Shown: in pieces, positions 1 to 8,411 of the stretch | Layout of the letters: each line of letters opens with the position of its first letter | Position numbering within the stretch: the stretch's first letter is position 1 | Source: Thermohalobaculum sp039027855 | Lineage (GTDB): Bacteria; Pseudomonadota; Alphaproteobacteria; Rhodobacterales; Rhodobacteraceae | NCBI GenBank assembly: GCA_039027855.1 | Contig: JBCCJI010000007.1 | Location: forward strand, 109,560-173,559 | Direction: 5' to 3' | Length of the DNA: 64,000 nucleotides | Notes under the pieces: generated by a model | Seen by the model: the letters and a program-made list of their open reading frames with translations, nothing else | The model's database searches: none | What the model was told of the DNA's origin: nothing | Position numbers and translations under genes: made by a program

Positions 1-31
1 GCACCGCGATACGCTTACGCGGCTATCTGCA

Positions 32-940
32 TCAGCCGGCAGACTTGGCGAGCCTGTCGAACGCCGCCAGCCGCCGGATCACATCGGCCATCTCGTCGAG
101 CCGGATCATGTTTGGCCCGTCCGAGGGCGCTTTATCCGGATCTGGATGACATTCGATGAAGAAACCGTCCACGCCGACCGCCGCCGCCGCTCGCGCCAGT
201 ACCGGGGCGAACCGCCGGTCGCCGCCCGACGACCCGCCAAGCCCGCCCGGTTGCTGCACCGAATGGGTCGCGTCGAACACCACGGGCCGCCCGGTCGCTG
301 CCATCTGCACCAGGCCGCGCATGTCGACCACCAGCGTGTTGTAGCCAAACGAGGTGCCGCGCTCGCACAGCATGACGTCGGCGTTCCCGGTCGAGGCGAT
401 CTTGGCCGCGACATTGCCCATGTCCCAGGGCGCGAGGAACTGACCCTTTTTCACGTTGATCGGGCGCATGGTCTGGCCGGCTGCCAGCAGCAGATCGGTC
501 TGACGGCAGAGGAAGGCCGGGATCTGCAGGGCATCGGTGACTTCGGCCACCGGGGCGCATTGCTCGGGCAGGTGCACATCGCTCAGCACCGGGCAGCCGA
601 TCTCGGCGCGCACCGCCGCCAGCACGGCCAGTCCCTCGTCGAGGCCGAGGCCCCGTTCACCGCCGAGCGAGGTGCGGTTGGCCTTGTCGAAACTCGCCTT
701 GAAGACGAAGCCCATGCCCTCGGCCTTGCAGGTCTCGGCCACGGTGCCCGCGATATCGACGGCATGCGCTGCGCTCTCCGCCTGGCAGGGGCCCGCGATC
801 AGGGCCGCTGGCGCCCCATTACCAAAGCATGCCGCGGCGGTGCTGCCCGCCGGATGGGGCCGCTCCCCGCCGATGACCACACGCGCCGTGTTGCGTGGCG
901 TGTCGTGGGACAGGGCGGCATCGCTCGCATCGGGGGCCAT
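32..940 (-). CDS. kdsA: 3-deoxy-8-phosphooctulonate (KDO-8-P) synthase
   Basis: Condenses phosphoenolpyruvate with arabinose 5-phosphate to KDO-8-phosphate, the precursor of the inner-core sugar of lipopolysaccharide; cytosolic. Visible family motifs are FKASFDKANRTS near residue 80, SDVH near 120, NVKKGQFLAPWDM near 165, CERGTSFGYN near 185 and a FDATHS block. Residue 52 is a Cys in IAGPCQAES, the position that separates metal-dependent class II enzymes (Cys) from the E. coli class I enzyme (Asn), so a metal-dependent enzyme is inferred. The start at 940 follows AAGGAG by 8 nt and gives 302 aa, about 20 longer than usual because of an Ala/Gly/Pro-rich N-terminal extension. The open frame continues upstream to 1735 only as antisense of the next genes. 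It stands alone here, divergent from the TerB-like gene; no other LPS gene is nearby. Confidence 0.95.
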   Translation of the reverse strand: MAPDASDAALSHDTPRNTARVVIGGERPHPAGSTAAACFGNGAPAALIAGPCQAESAAHAVDIAGTVAETCKAEGMGFVFKASFDKANRTSLGGERGLGLDEGLAVLAAVRAEIGCPVLSDVHLPEQCAPVAEVTDALQIPAFLCRQTDLLLAAGQTMRPINVKKGQFLAPWDMGNVAAKIASTGNADVMLCERGTSFGYNTLVVDMRGLVQMAATGRPVVFDATHSVQQPGGLGGSSGGDRRFAPVLARAAAAVGVDGFFIECHPDPDKAPSDGPNMIRLDEMADVIRRLAAFDRLAKSAG

Positions 941-1105
941 GGCTGCGCTCCTTGCCGCGGCTCGCGTGCCATTCCCCGTGACAGGGTGGCTGCGAAGGCT
1001 TGGCGTGTGCTTAGCGGCTTTGCGGCCATGCGTCACCATGGACGGGGTCATCATTCCGCGCATCGGGCCTTCGCGCCGGAGCGAGGTGGGGCTATATCGG
1101 CTTGC

Positions 1106-1567
1106 ATGTTCGACAGGTTGATCTCTGCGCTCACTGGCGCCGCCGAAAACCACGCCGTCCTCAAGCCCGAGGATGCGCGTGATGCGATGGCTGTCATTCT
1201 CGTCCATGCCGCGCGGGCAGACGGCGTGTATGACGCCGATGAACAGGCGCATATCACGCGCATTTTGTCGGCACGCTACGGCCTCGATGCCGAGCAGGCC
1301 GAGGCACTGCGCCAAGAGGCCGAGGCCGCGGAGGAGCGTGCGGCGGGGCTGCAGCGCTTTACCAGTGCTCTCAAATCGGCGGTGCCCTTCGATGAGCGGC
1401 TCGGCATTATCGAGGCGGTCTGGGAGATCGCCTATGCCGATGGTGAGGAGACCTACCAGGAAGCCGCGCTGGTGCGTAAGCTTTGCGGTCTCCTCTACGT
1501 GCCGGACCGCGATGCCGGGATCACGCGGCGGGAGGTGGCGGCGCGGCTCGGTATCGATGCCGGCTGA
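1106..1567 (+). CDS. TerB-family (tellurite resistance TerB-like) protein
   Basis: A 153-aa, probably all-helical cytosolic protein. Two acidic helix-loop motifs, HAARADGVYDADEQ near residue 35 and IAYADGEETYQEA near residue 110, have the repeated A-ADG---E pattern of the TerB/DjlA-N fold, in which acidic clusters bind metal. The usual domain length is about 140 aa, so this is essentially a single domain. The ATG at 1106 is the first Met after the divergent kdsA promoter region; an open frame continues upstream through kdsA but is antisense. It lies 91 nt upstream of the uracil-DNA glycosylase gene. Family membership is fairly clear; a role in tellurite resistance is not implied, because other ter genes are absent. 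Confidence 0.8.
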   Translation: MFDRLISALTGAAENHAVLKPEDARDAMAVILVHAARADGVYDADEQAHITRILSARYGLDAEQAEALRQEAEAAEERAAGLQRFTSALKSAVPFDERLGIIEAVWEIAYADGEETYQEAALVRKLCGLLYVPDRDAGITRREVAARLGIDAG

Positions 1568-1658
1568 CGGCGGCTCCTTCGCGGAGCGTGCGGCACATCC
1601 CAACGTCATGCGCGCGCCGCGCGGCCCCGTCACCATCGCCACGGTCAAGGAAGACGCG

Positions 1659-2306
1659 ATGGCGCGGGGCAGAGCCGGTACTGCCCCCGCCACTGCCCCG
1701 ACCCCTGTCGTGCTGCGCCGCCTCGCTGCCTGCACGCTTTGCGCCGAGAGGTTTGCCGCGACGATTACACGTCACAGCCCGCGCCCGATCTTCCAGATCG
1801 ACCCCAGGGCACGGGTGCTGGTCGCCAGTCAGGCGCCGGGCAACCGGGCCCATCAGTCAGGGCTGCCCTTCGACGATCCGTCGGGCAAAAGGCTGCGGGC
1901 CTGGCTTGGGCTCGAGCCCGAGCGTTTCTACGACCCGGCGCGTCTGGCGATTGCCCCGATGGCGCATTGCTTTCCAGGCTACGATGCCAAGGGCAGCGAC
2001 CTGCCGCCGCCGCCGATCTGCGCGGCGACCTGGCATGATGCGCTGCGGGCCATGCTGCCCGAGATCCGGCTGACCCTGGTCATCGGGCAGTATGCGCAGC
2101 GCCGCTATCTCGGCCCACCGCCTAAAGGGGGTGTCACCCAGCGGGTCAAGGCGCTGCACGGGGCGATTGCCCGGGGCGAGACACCGGATGTGGTGGCCCT
2201 GCCGCATCCAAGCTGGCGCAATACCGCCTGGCTGAAACGCAATCCCTGGTACGAGGCCGAGGTCTTGCCCTGGCTGCAGGCCCGTGTCGCGGCGCTGCTC
2301 GCATGA
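1659..2306 (+). CDS. Uracil-DNA glycosylase family protein (family 4/5-like, Fe-S type)
   Basis: Predicted DNA repair glycosylase that excises uracil or related bases. The 215-aa protein carries a motif-1-like stretch ASQAPGNRAHQSGLPF (about residues 56-71) and a motif-2-like HPS with His183. Four cysteines (C25, C28, C104, C121) are arranged as C-x2-C, a long gap, then C-x16-C, matching the 4Fe-4S ligand layout of family 4 enzymes. The start at 1659 follows AAGGAAG closely, whereas longer in-frame starts run inside the TerB-like gene. The stop overlaps the next ATG by 4 nt, so it is coupled to the lipase-like gene. The divergent sequence (NRAHQ in place of the usual GEAPG-E) makes substrate preference uncertain. 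Confidence 0.8.
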   Translation: MARGRAGTAPATAPTPVVLRRLAACTLCAERFAATITRHSPRPIFQIDPRARVLVASQAPGNRAHQSGLPFDDPSGKRLRAWLGLEPERFYDPARLAIAPMAHCFPGYDAKGSDLPPPPICAATWHDALRAMLPEIRLTLVIGQYAQRRYLGPPPKGGVTQRVKALHGAIARGETPDVVALPHPSWRNTAWLKRNPWYEAEVLPWLQARVAALLA

Positions 2307-3295
2307 CGACATGGCGCGGCCTCGTGATGGTGGGTTGCTTCCTGTCGGGCTGCGCTGCCGGGGGCCCGGCCGGGCCCGAGCAGGCGCAGTCCCCCCGCGC
2401 CATACCCGCCGCGCTCGCCACGCCGGTTCAGCCCCCAGACCTGACGCTGCCGACCGCCGATGGCGCGGCGGTCCCGGCGATGGCGGTCGGTATCCAGGCA
2501 CCGACCGCGGTGATCCTCGCGCTGCATGGGTTTGGCGACTACGGCGCCTCGACCTTTGGCATGGCGGCCGAGGCCTGGGCGGAGGCAGGGATCGCCACCT
2601 ACGCGCCCGATCAGCGAGGCTTCGGTCGGGGCGCGACACGTGGGCGTTGGCCGGGCGCCGACGCTCTGATCGCCGATGCGCGCGCCTATGCCCGTGCCGT
2701 GCGCGCACGGCATCCCGACCTGCCGCTCATTCTGCTCGGTCACTCGATGGGGGGCGGGGTCGCACTGGCGGCGGCCGCAGAGGGCGCCGATGTGGACGCG
2801 CTGATCCTCGCGGCGCCTGCGATCTGGGGCGGCACAGCGCTTAATCCGCTGCAGCGCTGGGCGGCCTGGATCGCAGCAGCCACCGTCCCGGACAAACGGT
2901 TCACCGGTGAAGGCGTGGTGGAGATCCGCGCCTCAGACAATGACGCGGCGCTCACGGCGATCGGCCGCGATCCCTTCTACCTCACCAGCCCCTCCGCCCG
3001 CGAGCTGATGGGCCTTGTCCGGGTGGTGGATGCCGCCGCGACGGCGGCACCCAAGGTGGCGCAGCCCACCCTTTTGCTGCTCGGCGCGCGCGACGAGATC
3101 CTGCCGAATGACCGGGTCCGCGTCGTCCACGCCCGCCAGCCAGGCCCGCGGGAGGTAAAGCTCTATGCCGAGGGTTGGCACTTGCTGTTTCGCGACCTGC
3201 AGGCGCCGCGCGTTTGGGCCGATGTCGCCGCCTGGGTTGGCGGGTTCAGCGATACCGGGCGCGACGTGGCCGCTCAGGCTGCCGCTTTCCCGTAA
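2303..3295 (+). CDS. Lipoprotein alpha/beta hydrolase (monoacylglycerol lipase-like)
   Basis: A 330-aa serine hydrolase, probably exported and membrane-anchored: the N-terminus is hydrophobic and ends in a lipobox LSGC with Cys17. The alpha/beta hydrolase fold is shown by LALHGFGDYG (oxyanion strand, residues 72-81), the nucleophile elbow GHSMGG with Ser148, the acid Asp264 in GARDEILPND and His293 in GWHLLF. This spacing matches monoglyceride lipase and lysophospholipase (PldB-like) proteins. It starts at an ATGA overlap with the glycosylase gene and its 3' end overlaps the convergent hydroxylase gene by 22 nt. The natural substrate cannot be read from sequence; a lysophospholipid or monoacylglycerol is the family expectation. 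Confidence 0.85.
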   Translation: MTTWRGLVMVGCFLSGCAAGGPAGPEQAQSPRAIPAALATPVQPPDLTLPTADGAAVPAMAVGIQAPTAVILALHGFGDYGASTFGMAAEAWAEAGIATYAPDQRGFGRGATRGRWPGADALIADARAYARAVRARHPDLPLILLGHSMGGGVALAAAAEGADVDALILAAPAIWGGTALNPLQRWAAWIAAATVPDKRFTGEGVVEIRASDNDAALTAIGRDPFYLTSPSARELMGLVRVVDAAATAAPKVAQPTLLLLGARDEILPNDRVRVVHARQPGPREVKLYAEGWHLLFRDLQAPRVWADVAAWVGGFSDTGRDVAAQAAAFP

Positions 3296-3849
3296 GCTTC
3301 CTCCTGTCGCGCCAGCGGCAGCATGTCGAAGATCAGATGAATGCGGTCCTCATCGCCGTCGTTCTGGGCCTCGTGCATCTGATCGTTGTCAAACCACCAG
3401 AGCTCGCCTTCCCGCATGCGCACCTCTTCATCGCCGGCGCGCATCCACGAGCCCGCCGAGGAGCGCAGGACGAGGTGATAGCGCCCGCGCAGGCGGTAGT
3501 ACGCGCCACGGTCGATATGGGGATAGACGCGCTTGCCGGCTGTCAGGCAGACGATCTTGCCGCGTCCAAGCTCGCAGTCTTCGTCCTTGGCGATCCGCTC
3601 CATCAGCGCGCGGAACGAAGGATACCGGGCCGAGGTGGTGGTCCATCGGCTCTCGTGCACGTCGCGGCGTTTGCGCCCGTTGATCTTCGACTTGCGAAGA
3701 CCGCGGAGCGGGATCGCCAGCGCCTCGCGTTGCACCGCGATCTTGTCTTGCCTGCCTGTCGCCTCGGCCCAAGCGCCCTCATTGGCTGCAATCTCGGCGA
3801 GTAAGGGCGCTGGGTCGACCCATGCGCGCAGACGCCTGAAATACTGCAT
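3274..3849 (-). CDS. Aspartyl/asparaginyl beta-hydroxylase family protein
   Basis: Predicted Fe(II)/2-oxoglutarate-dependent dioxygenase of 191 aa with a double-stranded beta-helix. The metal-binding His occurs in YPHIDRGAYYRL, the distal His in QMHEAQN, and the 2-oxoglutarate-binding Arg in the RIHLIFD strand at the C-terminus. The pattern fits the AspH family, which uses two His and no carboxylate. The ATG at 3849 follows GGAGGAAGGC; an upstream in-frame Met at 3876 lacks a ribosome site. Known members hydroxylate Asp/Asn of proteins, and bacterial homologues also act on lipids (LpxO-like) or free amino acids, so the substrate is open. It is convergent with the lipase-like gene. Confidence 0.85.
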   Translation of the reverse strand: MQYFRRLRAWVDPAPLLAEIAANEGAWAEATGRQDKIAVQREALAIPLRGLRKSKINGRKRRDVHESRWTTTSARYPSFRALMERIAKDEDCELGRGKIVCLTAGKRVYPHIDRGAYYRLRGRYHLVLRSSAGSWMRAGDEEVRMREGELWWFDNDQMHEAQNDGDEDRIHLIFDMLPLARQEEAYGKAAA

Positions 3850-3948
3850 TGCCTTCCTCCATTCGCGTCGTTTCACGTGCCGCAGTGGCGTCGCAACTGA
3901 GCCGGTATGGCGGTCATTGCGCCCTCACCGGCTCGGCATGCTGATGGT

Positions 3949-3977
3949 TTGACAACGATCCAAGGCGACGGGGTATT
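3949..3977 (+). promoter_or_regulatory. Candidate sigma-70 promoter for argG
   Basis: A perfect TTGACA lies at 3949-3954, followed after 17 nt by GGTATT at 3972-3977 (alternatively TATTCC after 19 nt). It lies about 130 nt before the argG start. A small stem ACGGG/CCCGT overlaps the -10 region. The -35 is strong and the -10 weak, so this is only a candidate. Confidence 0.4.
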
Positions 3978-4106
3978 CCCGTCCTGTCAGGTGATCTTTT
4001 GCCGGCAGCGCTAGGCCTCGCTGGGCTCTTGCCGCATGGGGCGCACGGGCATAGACCGCGGCGACGGCCCGCGCGGGCCAGCCACTGCCCCACGGAGAGA
4101 GCGCCG

Positions 4107-5318
4107 ATGCCGAGTCCAAAGAAGGTCGTCCTCGCCTATTCAGGCGGCCTCGACACGTCGATCATTCTGAAATGGCTGAAGGTCGAGCGCGGGTGCGAGG
4201 TCGTCACCTTTACCGCCGATCTGGGGCAGGGGGAGGAGCTGGAGAGCGCGCGCCGGCGGGCCGAACAGATGGGCGCTGCCGATATCTTCGTAGAAGACCT
4301 GCGCGAGGAGTTCGTCCGCGATTTCGTGATGCCCATGTTCCGGGCCAACGCGCTTTATGAGGGACAGTACCTGCTCGGCACGTCGATCGCGCGGCCGCTG
4401 ATCTCCAAGCGGCTGGTCGAGATCGCGCATGAGACCGGCGCCGATGCCATCGCCCATGGCGCGACGGGCAAAGGCAACGATCAGGTCCGCTTCGAACTCG
4501 CCGCTGCAGCGCTTGATCCCGACATCCAGTGCATCGCCCCCTGGCGCGAATGGGACCTGACAAGCCGGACGCGGCTGATCGAGTGGGCCGAAGCGCATCA
4601 GGTCGAGGTGCCGAAGGACAAGCGCGGCGAGGCGCCCTTTTCGGTCGATGCCAACCTGCTGCACACCTCCTCGGAGGGGAAGGTGCTTGAGGATCCGGCG
4701 CAGTCCGCGCCCGATTATGTCTATCAGCGCACCACCGACCCCGAGGCTGCGCCGGACGCGCCTCAGGTGATCGAGATCGCTTTCGAGAAGGGAGACCCCG
4801 TCGCCATCGACGGCGAGCGCATGAGCCCCGCCACCTTTCTGACGCGCCTGAACGAGATCGCCGGTGCCTATGGGATCGGCAGGCTCGATCTCGTCGAAGG
4901 GCGTTATGTCGGCATGAAGTCGCGCGGCATCTACGAGACGCCGGGCGGCACCGCCTGGCTCGTGGCGCGGCGTGGGATCGAAAGCCTGACGCTGGACCGG
5001 GGCGCGATGCACCTTAAGGATCAGCTGATGCCCCAATATGCCGAGCTGATCTACAACGGCTATTGGTTCAGCCCCGAGCGCGAGATGCTGCAGGCCGCGA
5101 TCGACCACAGCCAGGCCGAGGTCACCGGCAGCGTGCGCCTCAAACTCTACAAGGGCAGCGCCTCGGTGATCGGTCGCGAGAGCCCGCGCTCGCTCTATTC
5201 CGAGGCACATGTCACGTTCGAGGATGACGCCGGCGCTTATGATCAGAAGGACGCAGCCGGCTTTATCCGCCTGAATGCGCTGCGGTTGCGTCTGCTGGCG
5301 GCGCGCGCCAAGCGCTGA
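4107..5318 (+). CDS. argG: Argininosuccinate synthase
   Basis: Joins citrulline and aspartate with ATP to give argininosuccinate, the penultimate step of arginine synthesis; cytosolic tetramer. The ATP-pyrophosphatase P-loop AYSGGLDTS sits at residues 9-17, followed by GATGKGNDQVRFE near residue 117 and EWDLTSR near 150, all diagnostic of the family. The length of 403 aa is normal. The start at 4107 follows GGAGAG by 7-8 nt; the frame extends upstream to 3999 but that stretch is leader. It is monocistronic, 230 nt beyond the divergent hydroxylase gene, with a candidate promoter at 3949. argH is not in the window. Confidence 0.97.
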   Translation: MPSPKKVVLAYSGGLDTSIILKWLKVERGCEVVTFTADLGQGEELESARRRAEQMGAADIFVEDLREEFVRDFVMPMFRANALYEGQYLLGTSIARPLISKRLVEIAHETGADAIAHGATGKGNDQVRFELAAAALDPDIQCIAPWREWDLTSRTRLIEWAEAHQVEVPKDKRGEAPFSVDANLLHTSSEGKVLEDPAQSAPDYVYQRTTDPEAAPDAPQVIEIAFEKGDPVAIDGERMSPATFLTRLNEIAGAYGIGRLDLVEGRYVGMKSRGIYETPGGTAWLVARRGIESLTLDRGAMHLKDQLMPQYAELIYNGYWFSPEREMLQAAIDHSQAEVTGSVRLKLYKGSASVIGRESPRSLYSEAHVTFEDDAGAYDQKDAAGFIRLNALRLRLLAARAKR

Positions 5319-5540
5319 GGCTCAGGGGCTAAAGGGCTCAGGGCCCGGGCAATTGTTGCAGTCCGGCATCGCGACTGCGTTATGCAGGCAGCGCGGCCTG
5401 CGCCGATGCGTCGTAGGGTAATGGCGCTGCGTGCATTCGGTGTCTATTCAACGTCGGGGTGGCGGTAGTGCGGCTGGCAAAGCGGCGGCCGGCGGCAAAG
5501 GATACGTCGGTGCAGCAGGGCACGATGGCGGCGAGGGGTA

Positions 5541-6455
5541 ATGGCGAACCGGCATGAATGCTTTGTGCTGCTGCGCACCGGCTGGCGGCCGCCGATGGCG
5601 GAGATCGCGGCCGCGATGCAGCAGCGCTATCCCGAGCTTGGTCGCGTCGCCGGCACCGATGCGCCGGCCGAAAGCGGGATGCCGGGCACGCTCCTCCTGG
5701 ATGGTGTCACCGTCTCGGTGACGATCGTGAACGCCCCTTATCCGCTTGAGCAGATGTTCGCGCCCGTCCGGCTGTTGAACCATGTCGATCCGGAAAGCCT
5801 GGTCGCCGCCCAGCTCGCCTATGTGATGCTCGGCGTCGAGGGGCCGGATGTCGATCAGGGGATGATCGGCAAGGGCGCTGCTGAACAGGCCGAGGTCGCC
5901 GCCGCCTATGCCGCGCTGCTGACGCTTATAGCAGGCACCATCTGCGCCCAGGCGCCGGCGCTCGGCGCCTTCTGGTCGGAGAGCTGGCGCCTGATGCCGC
6001 CCGACACCATGACCGACGCGGCCGAGCGGGTGATGGAGGGCGAGCTACCGCTGGATGTCTGGATCTCTTATGCCGAGGTGAAGGGAAACCGCGCTGGCGG
6101 GCCGGACAACCGCGCGATGTTAAGCTTCGGTCTGCGCCGGTTCTGCGGTCGCGAGGTCGAAGTTGCCGGCGCGCCCATGTCGCTCGCCGCGATGGAGAAA
6201 CTGGCGCGCGCCCATGCCGATCGGCTGCGTGCGGGCAATGTGCCCATGGACAATGACGGCTATGACGCCCCGGGCGGAAGCGGAAGCGGGGGCGGCGGTG
6301 GGCGCGGGATCCTGCGCATGGTCGACCGTTTCATGCGCCCCCGCCAACCGGCCCTGGTGATCGTACCGCCCGACAGCAGCGTCGATCCAGAGACGCTGGA
6401 GATGAAGGGCGCCAAGAAGAGCGGCATCGCCGGTCGCCTCTTTGGTCGGCGATGA
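5541..6455 (+). CDS. DUF4261-like hypothetical protein
   Basis: A 304-aa soluble protein of unknown function. An N-terminal alpha/beta domain (VLLRTGWRPPMAEIAAAM) leads to a central part with W-ES-W and a LPLDVWISY strand, then SFGLRRFCGREVEV near residue 195, resembling DUF4261. A Ser/Gly-rich linker (about residues 243-255) separates a short basic C-terminal tail ending in GRLFGRR. GAGGGG precedes the ATG at 5541. It overlaps the VOC gene by 4 nt (ATGA), so the two are co-translated. The DUF assignment is from pattern memory only. Confidence 0.6.
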   Translation: MANRHECFVLLRTGWRPPMAEIAAAMQQRYPELGRVAGTDAPAESGMPGTLLLDGVTVSVTIVNAPYPLEQMFAPVRLLNHVDPESLVAAQLAYVMLGVEGPDVDQGMIGKGAAEQAEVAAAYAALLTLIAGTICAQAPALGAFWSESWRLMPPDTMTDAAERVMEGELPLDVWISYAEVKGNRAGGPDNRAMLSFGLRRFCGREVEVAGAPMSLAAMEKLARAHADRLRAGNVPMDNDGYDAPGGSGSGGGGGRGILRMVDRFMRPRQPALVIVPPDSSVDPETLEMKGAKKSGIAGRLFGRR

Positions 6456-7117
6456 CGGGACGCGCGGTTCTCGATCACCTGGTGATTGCCGCTGCCAGCC
6501 TGGCCGAGGGGCTGGTCTGGGCGGACGAGGCCTTTGGCGTCGCACCGGCAGCCTTTGGCAAGCACGCGCAGATGGGCACGCACAACGCTCTTTGGCATCT
6601 TCAGGTGCCTGGGCGCGGCGATGCGTATCTTGAGATCATCGCGATCGACCCGGAGGCCGCGCCGCCAGGGCGACCGCGCTGGTTCGGCCTCGATGACCCG
6701 GCGACGCGGGAACGGCTGGAGGAGACGCCCCGCCTTGTCGCCTGGCAGGTGCAGCCGCCCATGCCCCTTGCCGATGCGATTGCCGCGGCCAAAGCGGCCG
6801 GGGTCGATCCGGGCGAGGCCGTCTCGCTGACCCGGGATGCGTTGTGCTGGCAGCTCACCGTGACGTCCGACGGCGCGTTGGCCGAGGACGGGCGCTTCCC
6901 GATCCTGATCGAATGGGGCGATGGCACGACGCACCCGTCGAACAGCCTGGCGCCCGGGGGTTTGGCCCTCGATGCGCTGTCCTTCGCGCCGAGTGGCGGG
7001 GCGCTCGAGGCGGCACTTTGCGTGATCGGTGCCGATCACCTGGCACTGCCCGATGACACCGGCGCGCAGGCGTTGAGGGCGCGCTTGCGGACGCCGAGCG
7101 GCATGCTCGATCTGTGA
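6452..7117 (+). CDS. VOC-superfamily glyoxalase-like protein
   Basis: A 221-aa protein starting LDHLVIAAASLAEG, the typical first strand and helix of the glyoxalase-like (Glyoxalase_3) half of the VOC fold, with HNALWHL at about residues 44-50 and YLEIIAID near 60. In these proteins the His and Glu of the first half commonly bind a divalent metal; here His9, the HNALWH histidines and Glu63 are candidates. The second half (PILIEWGDGTTHPSN) fits the same family. It is translationally coupled to the DUF4261-like gene and ends at a hairpin shared with the convergent chromate transporter gene. The substrate is unknown. Confidence 0.75.
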   Translation: MTGRAVLDHLVIAAASLAEGLVWADEAFGVAPAAFGKHAQMGTHNALWHLQVPGRGDAYLEIIAIDPEAAPPGRPRWFGLDDPATRERLEETPRLVAWQVQPPMPLADAIAAAKAAGVDPGEAVSLTRDALCWQLTVTSDGALAEDGRFPILIEWGDGTTHPSNSLAPGGLALDALSFAPSGGALEAALCVIGADHLALPDDTGAQALRARLRTPSGMLDL

Positions 7118-7125
7118 GATGGCGC

Positions 7126-7144
7126 CGGGGCTAAAGCAGCCCCG
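7126..7144. terminator. Bidirectional hairpin between VOC gene and chrA
   Basis: A perfect 7-bp stem CGGGGCT/AGCCCCG with a 5-nt loop AAAGC lies between two convergent stop codons and overlaps the last codons of the transporter gene. There is no T-run, but the position suggests a shared transcription end. Confidence 0.5.
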
Positions 7145-8411
7145 CCAGATGCAGGACCACACCGGCGCCCGCACCCGCCATCACGAGTGTCAGCACGCCG
7201 ATGCCGCGCACAAATACGGCGTAGAGGGCGATCGCGAAGAGCATGATCTTGGCGATCTCGGGCGCATCGAACCCCGACGGGAAGAACGACGCCTCGGCCA
7301 GGTAGACGGCCAGATTGGCGATTACGCCGACCACGGCCGCCGAAATGCCCGCCAGCGCCCGTCGCACGGGCGCGAGGGCGTGGAGGCGCTCCACCACCGG
7401 CGCGAAGGTCAGGATCAGCATGAAGCTCGGCGCGAAGGTATAGAAGGTGGCCAGCCCGCCGGTCGCCAGCGCCATCGAGGTGCCGCCGCCCAGGGTGCTC
7501 CAACCCGCGAAGAAACCGGCATAGGTGGTCACGAGGATCAGTGGACCTGGTGTCGCCTCGGCGATGGCGAGGCCGTTCAGCATCTGGGCGGCGGTCAACC
7601 ACGCATAGCTCTCCACCGCCTGATCGGCCACGTAGGGCAACAGGGCATAGGCGCCGCCAAAGCTGACGAAGGCGGCAGTCGTGAAGAGGGTGGCGACATC
7701 GTCGAAGGGGGCCGTGCCGGCGACGGCGCGCACCGACAGAAAGACACTTGCGACAAGCGCGAGCGCAATCCCTGTCACCATCCCTGCATGGCGCATCAGT
7801 CCTACGCCATCCCCCGCCAGCCGCATGGCAGCGGTCTCGGTAGAGAGGGGCAGCAGCAGACCGGCGATGGCGGCGAGGGCCACGATCAGCGGAAAGGGCA
7901 GGCCCGCCAGCGAGAGCGCCAGAAAGGCAGCAACGGCCAGCCCATAGGCCGCCGGCCCGTTCAGCGCCCGGCCGGCAAGCTTGCGCATCGCCTGCAGGAC
8001 AACGGCGATCACTACGGGCTGCACGCCCTCGAAGACCGCGGCGATCAGGGGTTGATCGCCCCCCGCCGCGGCGATCCAGGCAAGGAGCAGCATCAGGGCC
8101 GCGCCCGGCAGGATGAACAACCCGCCCGCGACCAGCCCCCCGGCCATGCCGTGCATCTTCCAACCGAGCCAGGTGGCGAGCTGCTGTGCTTCCGGGCCCG
8201 GTAGCATCATCGAGAAGGAGAGCCCCCGGTCGAAGGCATCACCACTAACCCAGCCCCGCCGCTCGACGACCTCGCTTTGCATCAACGCGATCTGCCCGGC
8301 CGGCCCGCCGAACGACATGAGACCGATGCGCGCCCACACCGACACAGCCTCCGCCATGCCCGGCGGCGCGGTGTCAACCTGCGCCGGGTCATCGCCCAGC
8401 GACCCGCTCAC
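7131..8411 (-). CDS. chrA: Chromate transporter, long-chain CHR family
   Basis: Integral membrane protein of 426 aa, predicted to export chromate by a proton-linked mechanism. It has two homologous halves: the first contains IGLMSFGGPAGQIALM and FSMMLPGPEAQQLATWLG, the second AAFVSFGGAYALLPYV and AIAEATPGPLILV. The repeated SFGG and PGP motifs are the signature of the bidomain (about 400 aa) CHR family. It starts with GTG at 8411, overlapping the stop of the rhodanese gene by 4 nt. The pairing with a rhodanese protein resembles chrB/chrA-like arrangements, so anion detoxification (chromate or another oxyanion) is a reasonable guess, not proven. Confidence 0.9.
   Translation of the reverse strand: MSGSLGDDPAQVDTAPPGMAEAVSVWARIGLMSFGGPAGQIALMQSEVVERRGWVSGDAFDRGLSFSMMLPGPEAQQLATWLGWKMHGMAGGLVAGGLFILPGAALMLLLAWIAAAGGDQPLIAAVFEGVQPVVIAVVLQAMRKLAGRALNGPAAYGLAVAAFLALSLAGLPFPLIVALAAIAGLLLPLSTETAAMRLAGDGVGLMRHAGMVTGIALALVASVFLSVRAVAGTAPFDDVATLFTTAAFVSFGGAYALLPYVADQAVESYAWLTAAQMLNGLAIAEATPGPLILVTTYAGFFAGWSTLGGGTSMALATGGLATFYTFAPSFMLILTFAPVVERLHALAPVRRALAGISAAVVGVIANLAVYLAEASFFPSGFDAPEIAKIMLFAIALYAVFVRGIGVLTLVMAGAGAGVVLHLAGLL

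Noticed and set aside
146..1105. Long plus-strand open frame running into the TerB-like gene
   Set aside because: It is antisense of kdsA, whose motifs are unmistakable; only the part from 1106 is coding.
4070..4095. GCCACTG string resembling a B12-box core near argG
   Set aside because: Only a 7-nt match, in front of an arginine gene and without the rest of a cobalamin riboswitch.
4140..5210. Minus-strand open frame of 356 aa
   Set aside because: Antisense of argG; no domain recognisable.
5319..5540. Tandem GGCTCAGGGGCTAAAG-like repeats after argG
   Set aside because: Only two short imperfect copies; no clear terminator, attachment site or coding signal.
7119..8204. Plus-strand open frame of 361 aa
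   Set aside because: Antisense of chrA, rich in Gln, Gly, His and Arg, typical of shadows of membrane genes.
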